Translations under genes and position numbers: made by a program
The notes under the pieces: model-generated
The model's database searches: none
What the model saw: only the letters and a program-made list of their open reading frames with translations
What the model was told of the DNA's origin: nothing
Shown here: positions 35,068 to 43,377 of the stretch, one piece after another
How positions within the stretch are numbered: the stretch's first letter is position 1
How the letters are laid out: every line of letters starts with the position of its first letter
Assembly: GCA_900552455.1 (NCBI GenBank)
Contig: URZX01000001.1
Span: 162,918 to 226,917, forward strand
From: an uncultured Peptococcaceae bacterium
GTDB taxonomy: Bacteria > Bacillota > Peptococcia > Peptococcales > Peptococcaceae
Length of the DNA: 64,000 nt
Direction: 5' to 3'

Positions 35068-36294
35068 TCAGACAAACATCTTGCCCAGAAACGCTTTTTT
35101 GATGTGTTGCAGTTGGTCGATCTTTTTTTGTTGGAGAGAGATAAGGGTGTCGAGGTTGCGGAAGTAGTTTGCGATAGCGTTTTGCTCTGAAAGTGTGGGA
35201 AGCAGAATGGTTATTGACGCGTATTCATCGAATGAAATGTTCAGCAAACCGTCCATTCTAGCACCAGAGGAGACGATGCGTCTAAGTTGATTTTCAACAT
35301 TTTTCCCATTTAACATGATAGACATGAACACGGGATTTTGATTTTTCGTTGAAAAACAATGATAAACGTAGGGAATGCGTGCTTCTTCAACACTAGCAAG
35401 GTTAAAACAAGAACCATAAGGACGCAATTTAGATGCACCATGATTGTATGCTAGTTCTCCTTTGTGTAGAAGTGTATATTTTTTTAAACTTTCTCCTGCA
35501 TTATTAAAAGCATATCTTTCGGACTGGTCTATAAACCCTTGAGTTGCAGTGATCATCATAACAGGTGCAGTTGATAATGGATCATTTCGTGTTACTTCTT
35601 TGACAACTTTTCTCAACTGCCTTAACTCCCAAGGCTCAGAAAATCCTGCAAAGCGAATTTCTGGGACGGTTTCGCCTTCCTTTGGGAACATCTTTTCAAG
35701 CATCGCTTTCTTGATGGCCATCAGCTGCATGTGCTTTTGTTGGTGGAGGGAGATGAATTTATCGATATTTTCTAAAAAGGTACCTATTGTTTTTTGTTCT
35801 TCTATGGTTGATACGGGAATTACAAGTCCTCTGATTTTGTTTAGCGCGATAAATTTTTGAGTTCCACCATCTAGATTTTCATTTAATTGCTTGGCGACAC
35901 AAGTCGATTGTAAACAGTGATACAAATATAAGTAAAATACTTCACCTGTATCTTTAATTAGTGCAACATTTTTTATTGCGAAATCAGGTGGTGTACGCAC
36001 TAGTGCAATGTTTCCAATCGTACCAATCATACCCATTAAAATATCATTTTTATGAACTTTTGAGCGCTTATTAATTTCTTCATAATCTGTATCTGAGATG
36101 TATTGTACACTCTCATAGTTAATGAAGCCGTTATTAACGTTTTTTGATGTAATAAATGGATGTCCCTTTTCTATATATGATGGAGAACTATGCGTTCCAT
36201 CTCGTACGTCGGTAATAGAATCTAGCTTGATTTTTTTCCAATCATCCTTAAACCCTCGAAAGCGAATCGCAGGTGCTTGTTTATTCTCGGCCAT
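35068..36294 (-). CDS. hsdS: Type I restriction specificity subunit
   Basis: A 408-aa specificity protein with two target recognition domains: about 12-190 and 205-395. Each begins with the same type of lead (IRFRGFKDDWKKIKL; IRFAGFSEPWELRQL) and ends in a helical spacer (FISLHQQKHMQLMAIKKAML; LISLQQKKIDQLQHIKKAFL), giving the usual circular pseudo-symmetry for a bipartite site. ATG 36294 has GGGAGGTG upstream, inside the hsdM end; GTG 36303 is less likely. GC falls in the middle of both recognition domains, a sign of domain exchange. Target sequence unknown. Confidence 0.93.
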   Translation of the reverse strand: MAENKQAPAIRFRGFKDDWKKIKLDSITDVRDGTHSSPSYIEKGHPFITSKNVNNGFINYESVQYISDTDYEEINKRSKVHKNDILMGMIGTIGNIALVRTPPDFAIKNVALIKDTGEVFYLYLYHCLQSTCVAKQLNENLDGGTQKFIALNKIRGLVIPVSTIEEQKTIGTFLENIDKFISLHQQKHMQLMAIKKAMLEKMFPKEGETVPEIRFAGFSEPWELRQLRKVVKEVTRNDPLSTAPVMMITATQGFIDQSERYAFNNAGESLKKYTLLHKGELAYNHGASKLRPYGSCFNLASVEEARIPYVYHCFSTKNQNPVFMSIMLNGKNVENQLRRIVSSGARMDGLLNISFDEYASITILLPTLSEQNAIANYFRNLDTLISLQQKKIDQLQHIKKAFLGKMFV

Positions 36295-36295
36295 C

Positions 36296-38851
36296 TCAGG
36301 CACCTCCCAACAGTTTTTTCAGCTCAGCGATGCCTTGCATATCGTAGTCATTCCCAGTGAGATCGTCAAGCATGGCGATCAATTCGTTTTCTGTGTCAGC
36401 AATCTCCCGATCGATTTCCGCGAAGGTGGTGTTGTATTTCTTAGAGAGGGCGTCAAGCTTGGTCACTAGCGTATCGATTACTGCATCTGGCAGGGCCAGG
36501 AGGCTGTCAGTTATTGGAGTGATCCATTTCTGTTTGAGCAGTGCGCATGCTTCTTTGTCGGAAAGGGCTTCGATGGTGACCTTGATTTGCAGGTGCAGGG
36601 CTTTTTCGTCGTCCTTGATTTGTTTTTTCAGGGATTTTTCTTCGGTGAAGAGGGAATCGACCTTCTTCAAAATCGACAGGGTGTCGGTATCGGCTTCCTT
36701 GACTTTGAGGGCTTTCTTCACTTCAGCTGCGACAAAGGCGTCTTTGGCGTCGTTGACGAAGGCTTGTTCCTTGTTTTCTTCACTGAGCTCTTCCAGCTGT
36801 GTCTCAAGGTCGGATGCAATGTCGTTCAACCGTATTTCTTTATCGTTTAGCGCTTGCAGGTCATCTGCGAGCAGCGCTTTCTGTACGAGGTCGAAAGGCA
36901 GCACGTGGCCTGTCCAGCCTTCCTGAATCTCTTGCTCTTTGCCGTTTTTCTTTTTAAGCACCATGTTTGGATCTACCTGTTTAATGGCAGCAAAACCTTC
37001 TGTTTGCAGCACTTCGAGATCGATGGCGATGCTGTTCCAATCGTCGTTAAGCAGCTGATAGGCCTGGTAGCGATCAATCAGAGGCACGTTCTTGAGGCGG
37101 GCGAAGATCCCATCGCTCAGCACGGTTTCTTCGCGTGGGATGATCAGGGACTCCATGTTTGTGATCAATTCGCGTTCCAAAAAGGCATCGAAGTCGTCAA
37201 ATTGTTCCTGATAGCGTGCCTTAAAAGCAGTCACATCTGGGTGGGATGCGATCGTATCTTTCAAATCGTCTACGGCGAGGTGACAATATGCATCGTTGTC
37301 TGAGGTAAAGAGCGCGTCTTTGAGATGTGGGAAGGCAGCCCAATAGTCATGCAGCTCGTTCAATTCGCTTTCAGGAATACCACCAAACATCGTGGCATAA
37401 ATGTCCCAGGTTTCTGCTTTTTCGGAAGAATCAACATAACGCGGAATGTTCAGGTTGTAGTCGTTGGCGCGGATCTCGTCGCGGCTGACCACGCGGGAAA
37501 ATTTATCCACGCTGACACGAGCAGTAACCACATCGACGATCTTTTTGATATCGCAAGCGCGTAACTTATTGTTCTTGCCTTCTTTGGCAAAGCCTTTGGA
37601 GGCATCGATGATGAGCACATCGGTGTTGTCACGATGCTGTTTCAGCACCATGATGATGGTTGGGATGCCGGTGCCGTAGAAAATGTTGGCAGGCAGGCCG
37701 ATGATGGCGTCAATGTGGTTCTGCTCGATGAGATTTTTGCGAATGGTGCCTTCTTCGCCGCCACGGAAGAGCACACCATGGGGCAGAACGATGGTCATGA
37801 TACCGTCTGGCTTCAAGTGATAGAGATCATGCAGCAGAAATGCATAGTCGGCCTTGCTCTTTGGGGCAAGACCAAATCGTGCATAACGTGGGTCGGTTTC
37901 TTTATCGGCCGGGTTCCACGCTTGGGAATAGGGAGGATTGGAAACCACGGCATCTACATAGAGGGGTTCATACGTATTGATCGGGTCGTTGTCGTCGAAA
38001 TATGGCCAGTCTTCCTCGAGGGTATCACCGCAGCGGGTGACGATGTTGTCTGGAAGAATGCCGCGCATGACAAGGTTCATGCGGGTGAGGTTGTAGGTGT
38101 TTTCTTTGAGCTCCTGGGCATAGTATTTGATATTGTTTTCGCCACCGATGTAACGCGCCGCGCTTTCACCGATGTTGATCAATAGAGAACCAGAACCGCT
38201 GGTAGGGTCATAGATTTTGATCTCCGTGCGATCCTTGAGATGTTCGGCGACGATTTCTGACATCAGGAGAGACACTTCATGTGGCGTGTAGAATTCACCG
38301 GCTTTTTTGCCAGCGTTGGCCGCGAAGTTGCTGATCAGATATTCATAGATAAAGCCCAGTACATCATAATCCTGCTTGTCATCCATAGGGATGTCCTTGA
38401 TGAGATAGATCAAATCACGAATGGCCTTCGTGCGTGCGCCGGACGTTTCACCGAGCTTGGAAAGACCTGTTTCAAGGGTGGTGAAGACCCCACTGAAAAC
38501 CTTCTTGTGAGAAGGATTGATCAGCCGGCTAAAAGCTGCCAGTGCCACCGTCACATCATCTGCCAAGAAGTCACTTCCCTTGGCAATCCAGGTGGAGAAA
38601 AGATTGTCATAGGCGATGAAGTAGCCAATGTTCTTTTGCACATTTTCGACCGTTTCTGCATCGTCCTCCGTTACATAAGGAAGATACTCATCGGTCCAGT
38701 CATTGTCCTTGAGATATTGCACTTCCTTGTCGGAAAGAAATTTATAGAAAATGAAGCCAAGAATATAATCCTTGTATTCATTGGCTTCGATCTTTGATCG
38801 CATTTTGTTCGCAGATTCCCAGATCTTTGATGCAAGCTGTTGTTTATTCAT
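36296..38851 (-). CDS. hsdM: Type I restriction methyltransferase subunit
   Basis: An 851-aa N6-adenine methyltransferase subunit, longer than the usual 500-550 aa. ATG 38851 (MNKQQLASKIWESANKMR) follows AAAAGGTGAT; the upstream open frame lacks an initiation site. HsdM_N helical domain spans 1-140, the SAM motif is DPTSGSGSLL (near 225) and catalytic NPPYS near 310. The extra C-terminal 250 residues are strongly helical and charged, probably coiled coil (EELSEENKEQAFVNDAKDAF). Co-transcribed with hsdS. Confidence 0.93.
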   Translation of the reverse strand: MNKQQLASKIWESANKMRSKIEANEYKDYILGFIFYKFLSDKEVQYLKDNDWTDEYLPYVTEDDAETVENVQKNIGYFIAYDNLFSTWIAKGSDFLADDVTVALAAFSRLINPSHKKVFSGVFTTLETGLSKLGETSGARTKAIRDLIYLIKDIPMDDKQDYDVLGFIYEYLISNFAANAGKKAGEFYTPHEVSLLMSEIVAEHLKDRTEIKIYDPTSGSGSLLINIGESAARYIGGENNIKYYAQELKENTYNLTRMNLVMRGILPDNIVTRCGDTLEEDWPYFDDNDPINTYEPLYVDAVVSNPPYSQAWNPADKETDPRYARFGLAPKSKADYAFLLHDLYHLKPDGIMTIVLPHGVLFRGGEEGTIRKNLIEQNHIDAIIGLPANIFYGTGIPTIIMVLKQHRDNTDVLIIDASKGFAKEGKNNKLRACDIKKIVDVVTARVSVDKFSRVVSRDEIRANDYNLNIPRYVDSSEKAETWDIYATMFGGIPESELNELHDYWAAFPHLKDALFTSDNDAYCHLAVDDLKDTIASHPDVTAFKARYQEQFDDFDAFLERELITNMESLIIPREETVLSDGIFARLKNVPLIDRYQAYQLLNDDWNSIAIDLEVLQTEGFAAIKQVDPNMVLKKKNGKEQEIQEGWTGHVLPFDLVQKALLADDLQALNDKEIRLNDIASDLETQLEELSEENKEQAFVNDAKDAFVAAEVKKALKVKEADTDTLSILKKVDSLFTEEKSLKKQIKDDEKALHLQIKVTIEALSDKEACALLKQKWITPITDSLLALPDAVIDTLVTKLDALSKKYNTTFAEIDREIADTENELIAMLDDLTGNDYDMQGIAELKKLLGGA

Positions 38852-39062
38852 GAGATCACCTTTTCGTACAATTTTCAGTGTAATAATCGAATTCATTTTA
38901 ACATATAATTCATTCTTTTGTGAATGCACTCTATATAATTTGAGTTCAGTATTGAGAAGCGATAAGAAACAAAGATAAGAAATGTGTGAAGTTGACAAGT
39001 TAGGTGTTTAGTGTGATGAGATTCAGGAGAAAAAAAGGAATCATCTAAACTTTAATTCTGAT

Positions 39063-39090
39063 GCAAGCGTCTACGGACGCTTGCTTTTTT
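39063..39090 (+). terminator. Orphan plus-strand terminator
   Basis: GCAAGCGTC and GACGCTTGC form the stem, followed by T6. No plus-strand gene precedes it; 38852-39062 holds only the leftward hsdM promoter region and very short ORFs, so a small RNA or vestige is possible. Confidence 0.7.
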
Positions 39091-39155
39091 GTATTCCGCC
39101 ATCTTGTCTATTGCTCTGCCACTTTCTTGCGGTCGTTTGTTTTCGAACCGCCTCT

Positions 39156-39292
39156 CGCTCAGTGGGTGCCCGTTAATAGCCGAGCAGACCAGCCCGGAAC
39201 CTGACAAGCGCTGCCCTACGGCGTCTCGTGCCTTGTCGCCTTGCAGAACCCGTGCTGGTCTGCTTTGGCAAACGTGAACCCACTAATAAGCG
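39156..39292. other. Long imperfect hairpin (structured RNA or transfer/replication origin)
   Basis: The outer arms CGCTCAGTGGGT / ACCCACTAATAAGCG pair, then CGTT / AACG, GCC / GGC, and a perfect 10-bp stem GCAGACCAGC (39184-39193) / GCTGGTCTGC (39254-39263). Inside, GACAAG / CTTGTC and GCC / GGC give further stems. The region is GC-rich within an AT-rich element, non-coding, and lies between hsdM and a small-gene operon. It could be an origin of transfer, a single-strand origin or a structured RNA. Confidence 0.55.
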
Positions 39293-39347
39293 AAAGGCTA
39301 CATCGAAAACGAAAAACGAGCTGGAAAGGAGGTTGCAGATCAATAGG

Positions 39348-39431
39348 ATGGCGGAAAATTTATTTTCCCCCCACAAAATAGCTCGAGCGCTTCTCGAAAA
39401 CGAATTTTCAATTTTGAAAGGATGGTATTAA
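39348..39431 (+). CDS. Possible 27-aa leader peptide/small protein
   Basis: The frame MAENLFSPHKIARALLENEF ends with SILKGWY and TAA, 2 bp before the next start codon (TAATAATG), suggesting translational coupling. GGAAAGGAGG lies about 14 bp upstream of the ATG, longer than ideal. Product unknown. Confidence 0.4.
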   Translation: MAENLFSPHKIARALLENEFSILKGWY

Positions 39432-39433
39432 TA

Positions 39434-39751
39434 ATGAAAGTTTTAGTCATTGCACCGGAAAAAGAGCCGGTCCTCCGTGACATTGACGGAAATTTGAAGA
39501 GTATGCAGGCGATTGTTGGCGGTTTTATCCAAGCTTATTATCCATGGATGGAAGATGTGGCGATTGTTTGCAACGATGAAGGAAAGATCAACGGATTGCC
39601 GCTCAATCGGCCAATCTTTAGCGAACGTGGCGAGCTGTTGGACATCATCGCCGGAACGTTTTTCATCTGTGGCGCACCGCCTGACAGTGGAAAGTTTACA
39701 GATATTCCGGAAGATTTGATTGAACACTATTGCAGGCTGTTTCGTCTGTGA
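39434..39751 (+). CDS. DUF3846-like protein
   Basis: A 105-aa protein. ATG 39434 follows GAAAGGATGG. The pattern LKSMQAIVGGFIQAYYP, DVAIVCNDEGKINGLPLNRP and DIIAGTFFICGAP is the DUF3846 signature (Q-VGG-I...NDEGK--GLP-NR), common on plasmids and conjugative or mobilizable elements of Bacillota. No biochemical function is established. It is co-transcribed with the downstream J-domain gene. Confidence 0.75.
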   Translation: MKVLVIAPEKEPVLRDIDGNLKSMQAIVGGFIQAYYPWMEDVAIVCNDEGKINGLPLNRPIFSERGELLDIIAGTFFICGAPPDSGKFTDIPEDLIEHYCRLFRL

Positions 39752-39769
39752 TTTTAGGAGGTAAGGACC

Positions 39770-40267
39770 ATGAAATATTTGAATGAATCCATTAGAACGT
39801 TGGAAGAATTAAAGAAGGCCTATCACCGGCTGTGCTTGAAGCTGCATCCAGATGTTGGCGGCAGTGATGAGGAAATGAAAATTTTAAACGCTGAATATGA
39901 AACACTGTTCGAACGTGTGAAAAATATTCATGTCAACAAAGATGGCGAAACCTACGAGCGCGAAACCGATGAAACGCCGGAAGAGTTTCAAACATTGATT
40001 GCTGAGCTACTAAAGCTGGACGGGATTGAGATAGAGATCATCGGCTGTTTTGTGTGGGTATCGGGCAACACGAAACCACACAAAGAGCGCTTGAAAGAGC
40101 TGGGCTTTCGTTGGCACAGCAAAAAGAAATGTTGGTACAAATCTCCAGCAGGATACAGACGTTGGGGCAAAGGTGAGTATAGCATGGATGAAATCCGCAT
40201 GATGTACACAACAATAAAGGTGCATCGAAACCAGAAAGACAACGATAAGCTGCCAGCGCTTACGTAA
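39770..40267 (+). CDS. J-domain protein of mobile elements
   Basis: A 165-aa protein. ATG 39770 follows TTAGGAGGTAAGG. The N-terminal half is a short J domain with the HPD tripeptide in KLHPDVGGSDEEM, which would stimulate a DnaK ATPase. The C-terminal half WVSGNTKPHKERLKELGFRW then KKCWYKSP is a module widespread in integrative elements. Possibly it recruits host chaperones for element replication. It ends before a strong terminator. Confidence 0.8.
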   Translation: MKYLNESIRTLEELKKAYHRLCLKLHPDVGGSDEEMKILNAEYETLFERVKNIHVNKDGETYERETDETPEEFQTLIAELLKLDGIEIEIIGCFVWVSGNTKPHKERLKELGFRWHSKKKCWYKSPAGYRRWGKGEYSMDEIRMMYTTIKVHRNQKDNDKLPALT

Positions 40268-40275
40268 ATAAAAAA

Positions 40276-40320
40276 GAAGCGGTATGCTCCTATGTATAGA
40301 GCATATCGCTTCAAATTTTT
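40276..40320 (+). terminator. Intrinsic terminator
   Basis: A 14-bp stem (GAAGCGGTATGCTC / GAGCATATCGCTTC) with one G-T pair is followed by T5; a second small hairpin CAGCC/GGCTG follows. Confidence 0.85.
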
Positions 40321-40807
40321 CCAGCCTTCGGCTGGGATTACTTCTGTAAATGTAATGGAAAGTATGCATAAACACAAATCATATATCTGTTGAACATAGT
40401 CATTAAATTTATTTTGCTAATAGATTCTCAGATCTTCAAAGTAAGTTCTTTTTTATTCATGAAACATGGTTCTTGATAGAACAAATAAAGAAGCTGTTCT
40501 TATTTTTATTTTGTCATGTGTAAAACGTGAGATTGAATCTTAAAATATTTTCAATTAATATTTGTTTTAATGTATTAAAGGTTGTTTTCAAATATTAGCT
40601 GAGAAAAATCATGTGATTTAAAGGTGCTTTACGAATATGAGCAAAGGGATTGAGTAAAGAATTTAAGTGATGAGAATACTTAACGTAATAAAATTCTTTA
40701 CAAAAAATATCTAATAGATTATTATTATCAGAGGGTGATGATAAAAACACTTTAGGTAGGTAAATAAACATAACTCTTATTGTTTTTTGTATAAAAAGGA
40801 GGAAAAA
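40321..40807. other. AT-rich non-coding gap before OLD gene
   Basis: About 490 bp near 28% GC with no credible ORF on either strand. The only clear signal is the promoter at 40697-40725. Confidence 0.6.
40697..40725 (+). promoter_or_regulatory. Promoter of OLD nuclease gene
   Basis: TTTACA (40697-40702), 17-bp spacer, TATTAT (40720-40725), 83 bp upstream of the start codon. Confidence 0.6.
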
Positions 40808-42643
40808 ATGAACATTGAGTTATATTCGCTGCGAATAAAAAATTTTAGAGGGTTTCTTGATGAAATCATATGTTTTAATAAAAACTTAAATGTGATTATT
40901 GGAAGAAATGATGTGGGAAAATCTACTATACTTGAGGCAATGGAGTTGTTTTTTAATGAAAAGCTTAAAATGACTAGTGAAGATCATAACGTTACACAAC
41001 CGATGGAGGAACCAATAGAGATTTCATGTTGCTTTAATTTGATGGATGAGGCAAAAATAATAATAGATTCATCAGTGACTACAGATCTAAAATTAGAGCA
41101 CTTATTAAATTCGGATGGAAAATTGGAAATTATTAAAAGTTATGACTGTACAAAGAAAAATATTGTGCCCAAAATTTTTTTAAGGGCAAAGTATCCTGTT
41201 ATAAATGAAAAACCTTTAGTTTGCGAAAAAATTCAAGATTTAAGGAGAATATTAAAAGAAAATGTGTCTCTTGACGAATATGATTCTGTAAATAAAAATA
41301 TTGCAGCAGAGATAAGAAGGGCTATTTATCACGCAAAGATTGGACCAGATACAATCTTTAAAGAAATGAATATTGATATGACTCAAGAAGATGCGAAGAA
41401 TATATGGGGAAGTTTACAGAAAAATTTACCTTTGTACTTTTTATTTAAAGCAGATCGGGCAAATACAGATAAAGATTCTGAGGTTCAATCACCGTTAAAA
41501 GCTATTACGAAAACGGTTACAGCGGAATTGCAAAATGAGTTTGATAAAATAGTTGAAGCGGTGAAAGAAAAAGTTGAAATGATAGGAAAAGAGACTATTG
41601 AAAAATTGGCAGAATTAGATCCTAAAATTGCTTCCGACTTGCATCCAGAGATAACAACAAAATCCTTGGATTCAATTTTTTCATTTGATTTAATCTCTGA
41701 CTATGGTATTGCATTAAATAAAAGAGGAAGTGGTGTGAGAAGACTAATTCTGTTGAGTTATTTTAGAGTTGAAGCAGAAAAATCAGTAGAAAACGACCAT
41801 AATAATTCTATAATTTATGCAATAGAAGAACCTGAAACAGCACAGCATCCTAACTATCAAAGAATGATTATAAAGACTCTTCAAGATTTATCTCAAGATG
41901 GAAAACATCAGCTGTTTATTACCACTCATACACCGGAAATTGCAAAAATAGTGGATTTGAAGCAATTGATTTTTCTACACAAGGGAAATGATGGGGTACC
42001 TTCTGTAGAAAGGGACGATGATATAAAATACAAGGCAATCGTTAATGAATTAGGAATTCTGCCATATGCAATTGAGAATTGTGTTATTTGTGTTGAAGGA
42101 AAGAATGATGTAAACTTTTTAAGAAACATCAATAAAAATATTGAAGAGTATAAAAAAATTGTCGATTTTGAAGCAACAAAGATTAAAATTATTCCTCTAT
42201 CGGGATCCAATTTAACAACTTGGGTTAATGAAAATTATTTTAAAGACTCTAATATAAAAGAAATACACGTATATGACAATGATAGGAAAGATTACAGAGA
42301 GAAAATTGAAGAAATACAAAGAGTAAATGATGGTAGAAGATTTGCTTTTCAAATTCAAAGAAGAGAGATTGAAAATTATATTCCACCTAAATTGATTGAG
42401 AAAGAATTCAATATTAAATTAGATGAGTATTATGAGAAATGGGATCAAATAGATGTTTCTAAGATATTATGTGACAAAAAGGTAATGTCAAATATTAAAA
42501 ATGAAAATAAACGACAAATTGAAATTAAAAAAAGACTAAATGGTCAGATAACAAAGTTTATAACTACTGACATGCTAAAGGAAATAGGAGCTTTTGAGGA
42601 ATTAAGAACGTTATTTGAACTTATACAAAGAGTTTCGAATTGA
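40808..42643 (+). CDS. OLD-family ATPase-TOPRIM nuclease
   Basis: A 611-aa protein. ATG 40808 follows AAAGGAGG. An N-terminal ABC-like ATPase spans 1-400: FRGF near 14, Walker A GRNDVGKST near 33, Walker B YAIEEPETAQHP near 340 and FITTHTPEI. A C-terminal TOPRIM domain holds the metal ligands VICVEGKNDVNFL (near 430) and HVYDNDRKD (near 490). This is the OLD architecture used by anti-phage nucleases (P2 Old, GajA). No GajB-like helicase gene follows, so it is a stand-alone OLD protein rather than a Gabija pair. GC near 30% points to separate acquisition. It is cargo at the attR end. Confidence 0.9.
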   Translation: MNIELYSLRIKNFRGFLDEIICFNKNLNVIIGRNDVGKSTILEAMELFFNEKLKMTSEDHNVTQPMEEPIEISCCFNLMDEAKIIIDSSVTTDLKLEHLLNSDGKLEIIKSYDCTKKNIVPKIFLRAKYPVINEKPLVCEKIQDLRRILKENVSLDEYDSVNKNIAAEIRRAIYHAKIGPDTIFKEMNIDMTQEDAKNIWGSLQKNLPLYFLFKADRANTDKDSEVQSPLKAITKTVTAELQNEFDKIVEAVKEKVEMIGKETIEKLAELDPKIASDLHPEITTKSLDSIFSFDLISDYGIALNKRGSGVRRLILLSYFRVEAEKSVENDHNNSIIYAIEEPETAQHPNYQRMIIKTLQDLSQDGKHQLFITTHTPEIAKIVDLKQLIFLHKGNDGVPSVERDDDIKYKAIVNELGILPYAIENCVICVEGKNDVNFLRNINKNIEEYKKIVDFEATKIKIIPLSGSNLTTWVNENYFKDSNIKEIHVYDNDRKDYREKIEEIQRVNDGRRFAFQIQRREIENYIPPKLIEKEFNIKLDEYYEKWDQIDVSKILCDKKVMSNIKNENKRQIEIKKRLNGQITKFITTDMLKEIGAFEELRTLFELIQRVSN

Positions 42644-42654
42644 TCTTCTTACGA

Positions 42655-42774
42655 TTAAATTGATTCCAGTTTTTTAGTTGCTTTCTTCCAATCCTCTCTG
42701 GTATACCAGTAGTGGTAAGCGATCCAGTCGTCGGTATTGCTATTTGTTATTATAATAGGTTTGGTTTTGTGCAT
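42655..42774 (-). CDS. Small 39-aa Trp/Tyr-rich protein
   Basis: ATG 42774 has GGGGAGC 7 bp upstream. The product (MHKTKPIIITNSNTDD, then WIAYHYWYTREDWKKATKKL) looks like a real folded or peptide-binding segment rather than random sequence. The ribosome site is supplied by the palindromic repeat immediately upstream. Function unknown. Confidence 0.45.
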   Translation of the reverse strand: MHKTKPIIITNSNTDDWIAYHYWYTREDWKKATKKLESI

Positions 42775-42779
42775 AACGA

Positions 42780-42841
42780 AAGCTCCCCATAGTGTAGTTT
42801 CGATTTTTTGATATTTCGAGTATCTACTCTATGGGGAGCTT
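42780..42841. repeat. Dispersed palindromic repeat, copy 1
   Basis: Arms AAGCTCCCCATAG and CTATGGGGAGCTT are perfect inverse complements around nested GTAG/CTAC and TCGA pairs. Copies occur at 48700-48746 and 63952-64000. Confidence 0.8.
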
Positions 42842-42885
42842 ATCATTTTCTAAAGCCTTTTTGTATTTTGTTGTGTTGGACTCGC

Positions 42886-42905
42886 TACACCAATTTACAC
42901 CAATT
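42886..42905. promoter_or_regulatory. Integrase arm-type sites, right end
   Basis: TACACCAATT at 42886-42895 and again at 42896-42905, matching the motif beside attL. Confidence 0.6.
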
Positions 42906-43030
42906 CGCCATACAATTATATGAAGTTTTATGATGTTTCGTGTGTTCGAGAAAAATGAGAATTGGCTCAACAAAGGGATTTATAGGCATTCATCGAGAAA
43001 TATCAAACTTTATCAATTCCTCGCTATACA

Positions 43031-43062
43031 GCAATGCCTAATTTCATATGATGATACAACTC
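43031..43062 (-). repeat. attR core
   Basis: 32 bp identical to the ychF 5' end at 24552-24583; followed by C instead of T, then TTGGTT again. Host sequence resumes beyond it. Confidence 0.88.
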
Positions 43063-43099
43063 CCTTGGTTTAATGATTGATTTCGGTCACAATGCCCCA

Positions 43100-43128
43100 A
43101 TTATAGCATTAAACGGCGATTTTCTCAA
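43100..43128 (-). promoter_or_regulatory. Stranded native promoter of ychF
   Basis: On the minus strand TTGAGA (43123-43128), 17-bp spacer, TATAAT (43100-43105), reading straight into attR. Before integration it would have started ychF about 60 nt downstream. Confidence 0.75.
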
Positions 43129-43188
43129 GGCTTGGGGGTTGGCTGTTTGGTGTTGCATGTGCAGGCGATTTGCGGCTGTCTGCTGTGG

Positions 43189-43217
43189 TTGACGGTGGTG
43201 GTCTTTGGTAGAATAAT
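43189..43217 (+). promoter_or_regulatory. Promoter in region right of attR
   Basis: TTGACG (43189-43194), 17-bp spacer, AATAAT (43212-43217). No convincing ORF follows within 430 bp. Confidence 0.45.
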
Positions 43218-43377
43218 AGGTTTGAAATTTTATAAATTCGATAGCAAAACCAGCAGTATTTATTTAGCAGAAAAACAAGCTGTGCGCTCAACAAGTAAAC
43301 CATTTCCAGCCTCTGATGTGGTCAATAATTTGTAAACGTTTGCGCTCACAAGCAAAATATGCTGTCGTCAATTCACA

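Larger units (their letters stand above)
24552..43062. mobile_element. Integrative mobilizable element in ychF carrying defense genes
   Basis: An 18.5-kb insertion between two 32-bp identical repeats (24552-24583 and 43031-43062; identity continues as TTGGTT after one mismatch). Left end: integrase, excisionase, FtsK-like protein, HUH Rep. Cargo: unknown 616-aa protein, type I restriction-modification, OLD nuclease. It lacks conjugation (T4SS) genes, so transfer would need a helper. Base composition differs from the host: several genes are near 30% GC against 55-60% in the flanks. Confidence 0.9.

Noticed and set aside
40808..42643. Gabija system (GajA plus GajB)
   Set aside because: Only the OLD-type ATPase-nuclease is present; the 400 bp after it before attR has no room for a UvrD-like helicase gene.
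24552..43062. Full conjugative element (ICE)
   Set aside because: No VirB4-, VirD4- or T4SS-like genes and no lysozyme-type gene; only a coupling ATPase and Rep. Better described as mobilizable.
43132..43335. 67-aa open frame right of attR
   Set aside because: No ribosome site, and it crosses a promoter-like sequence; composition looks non-coding.
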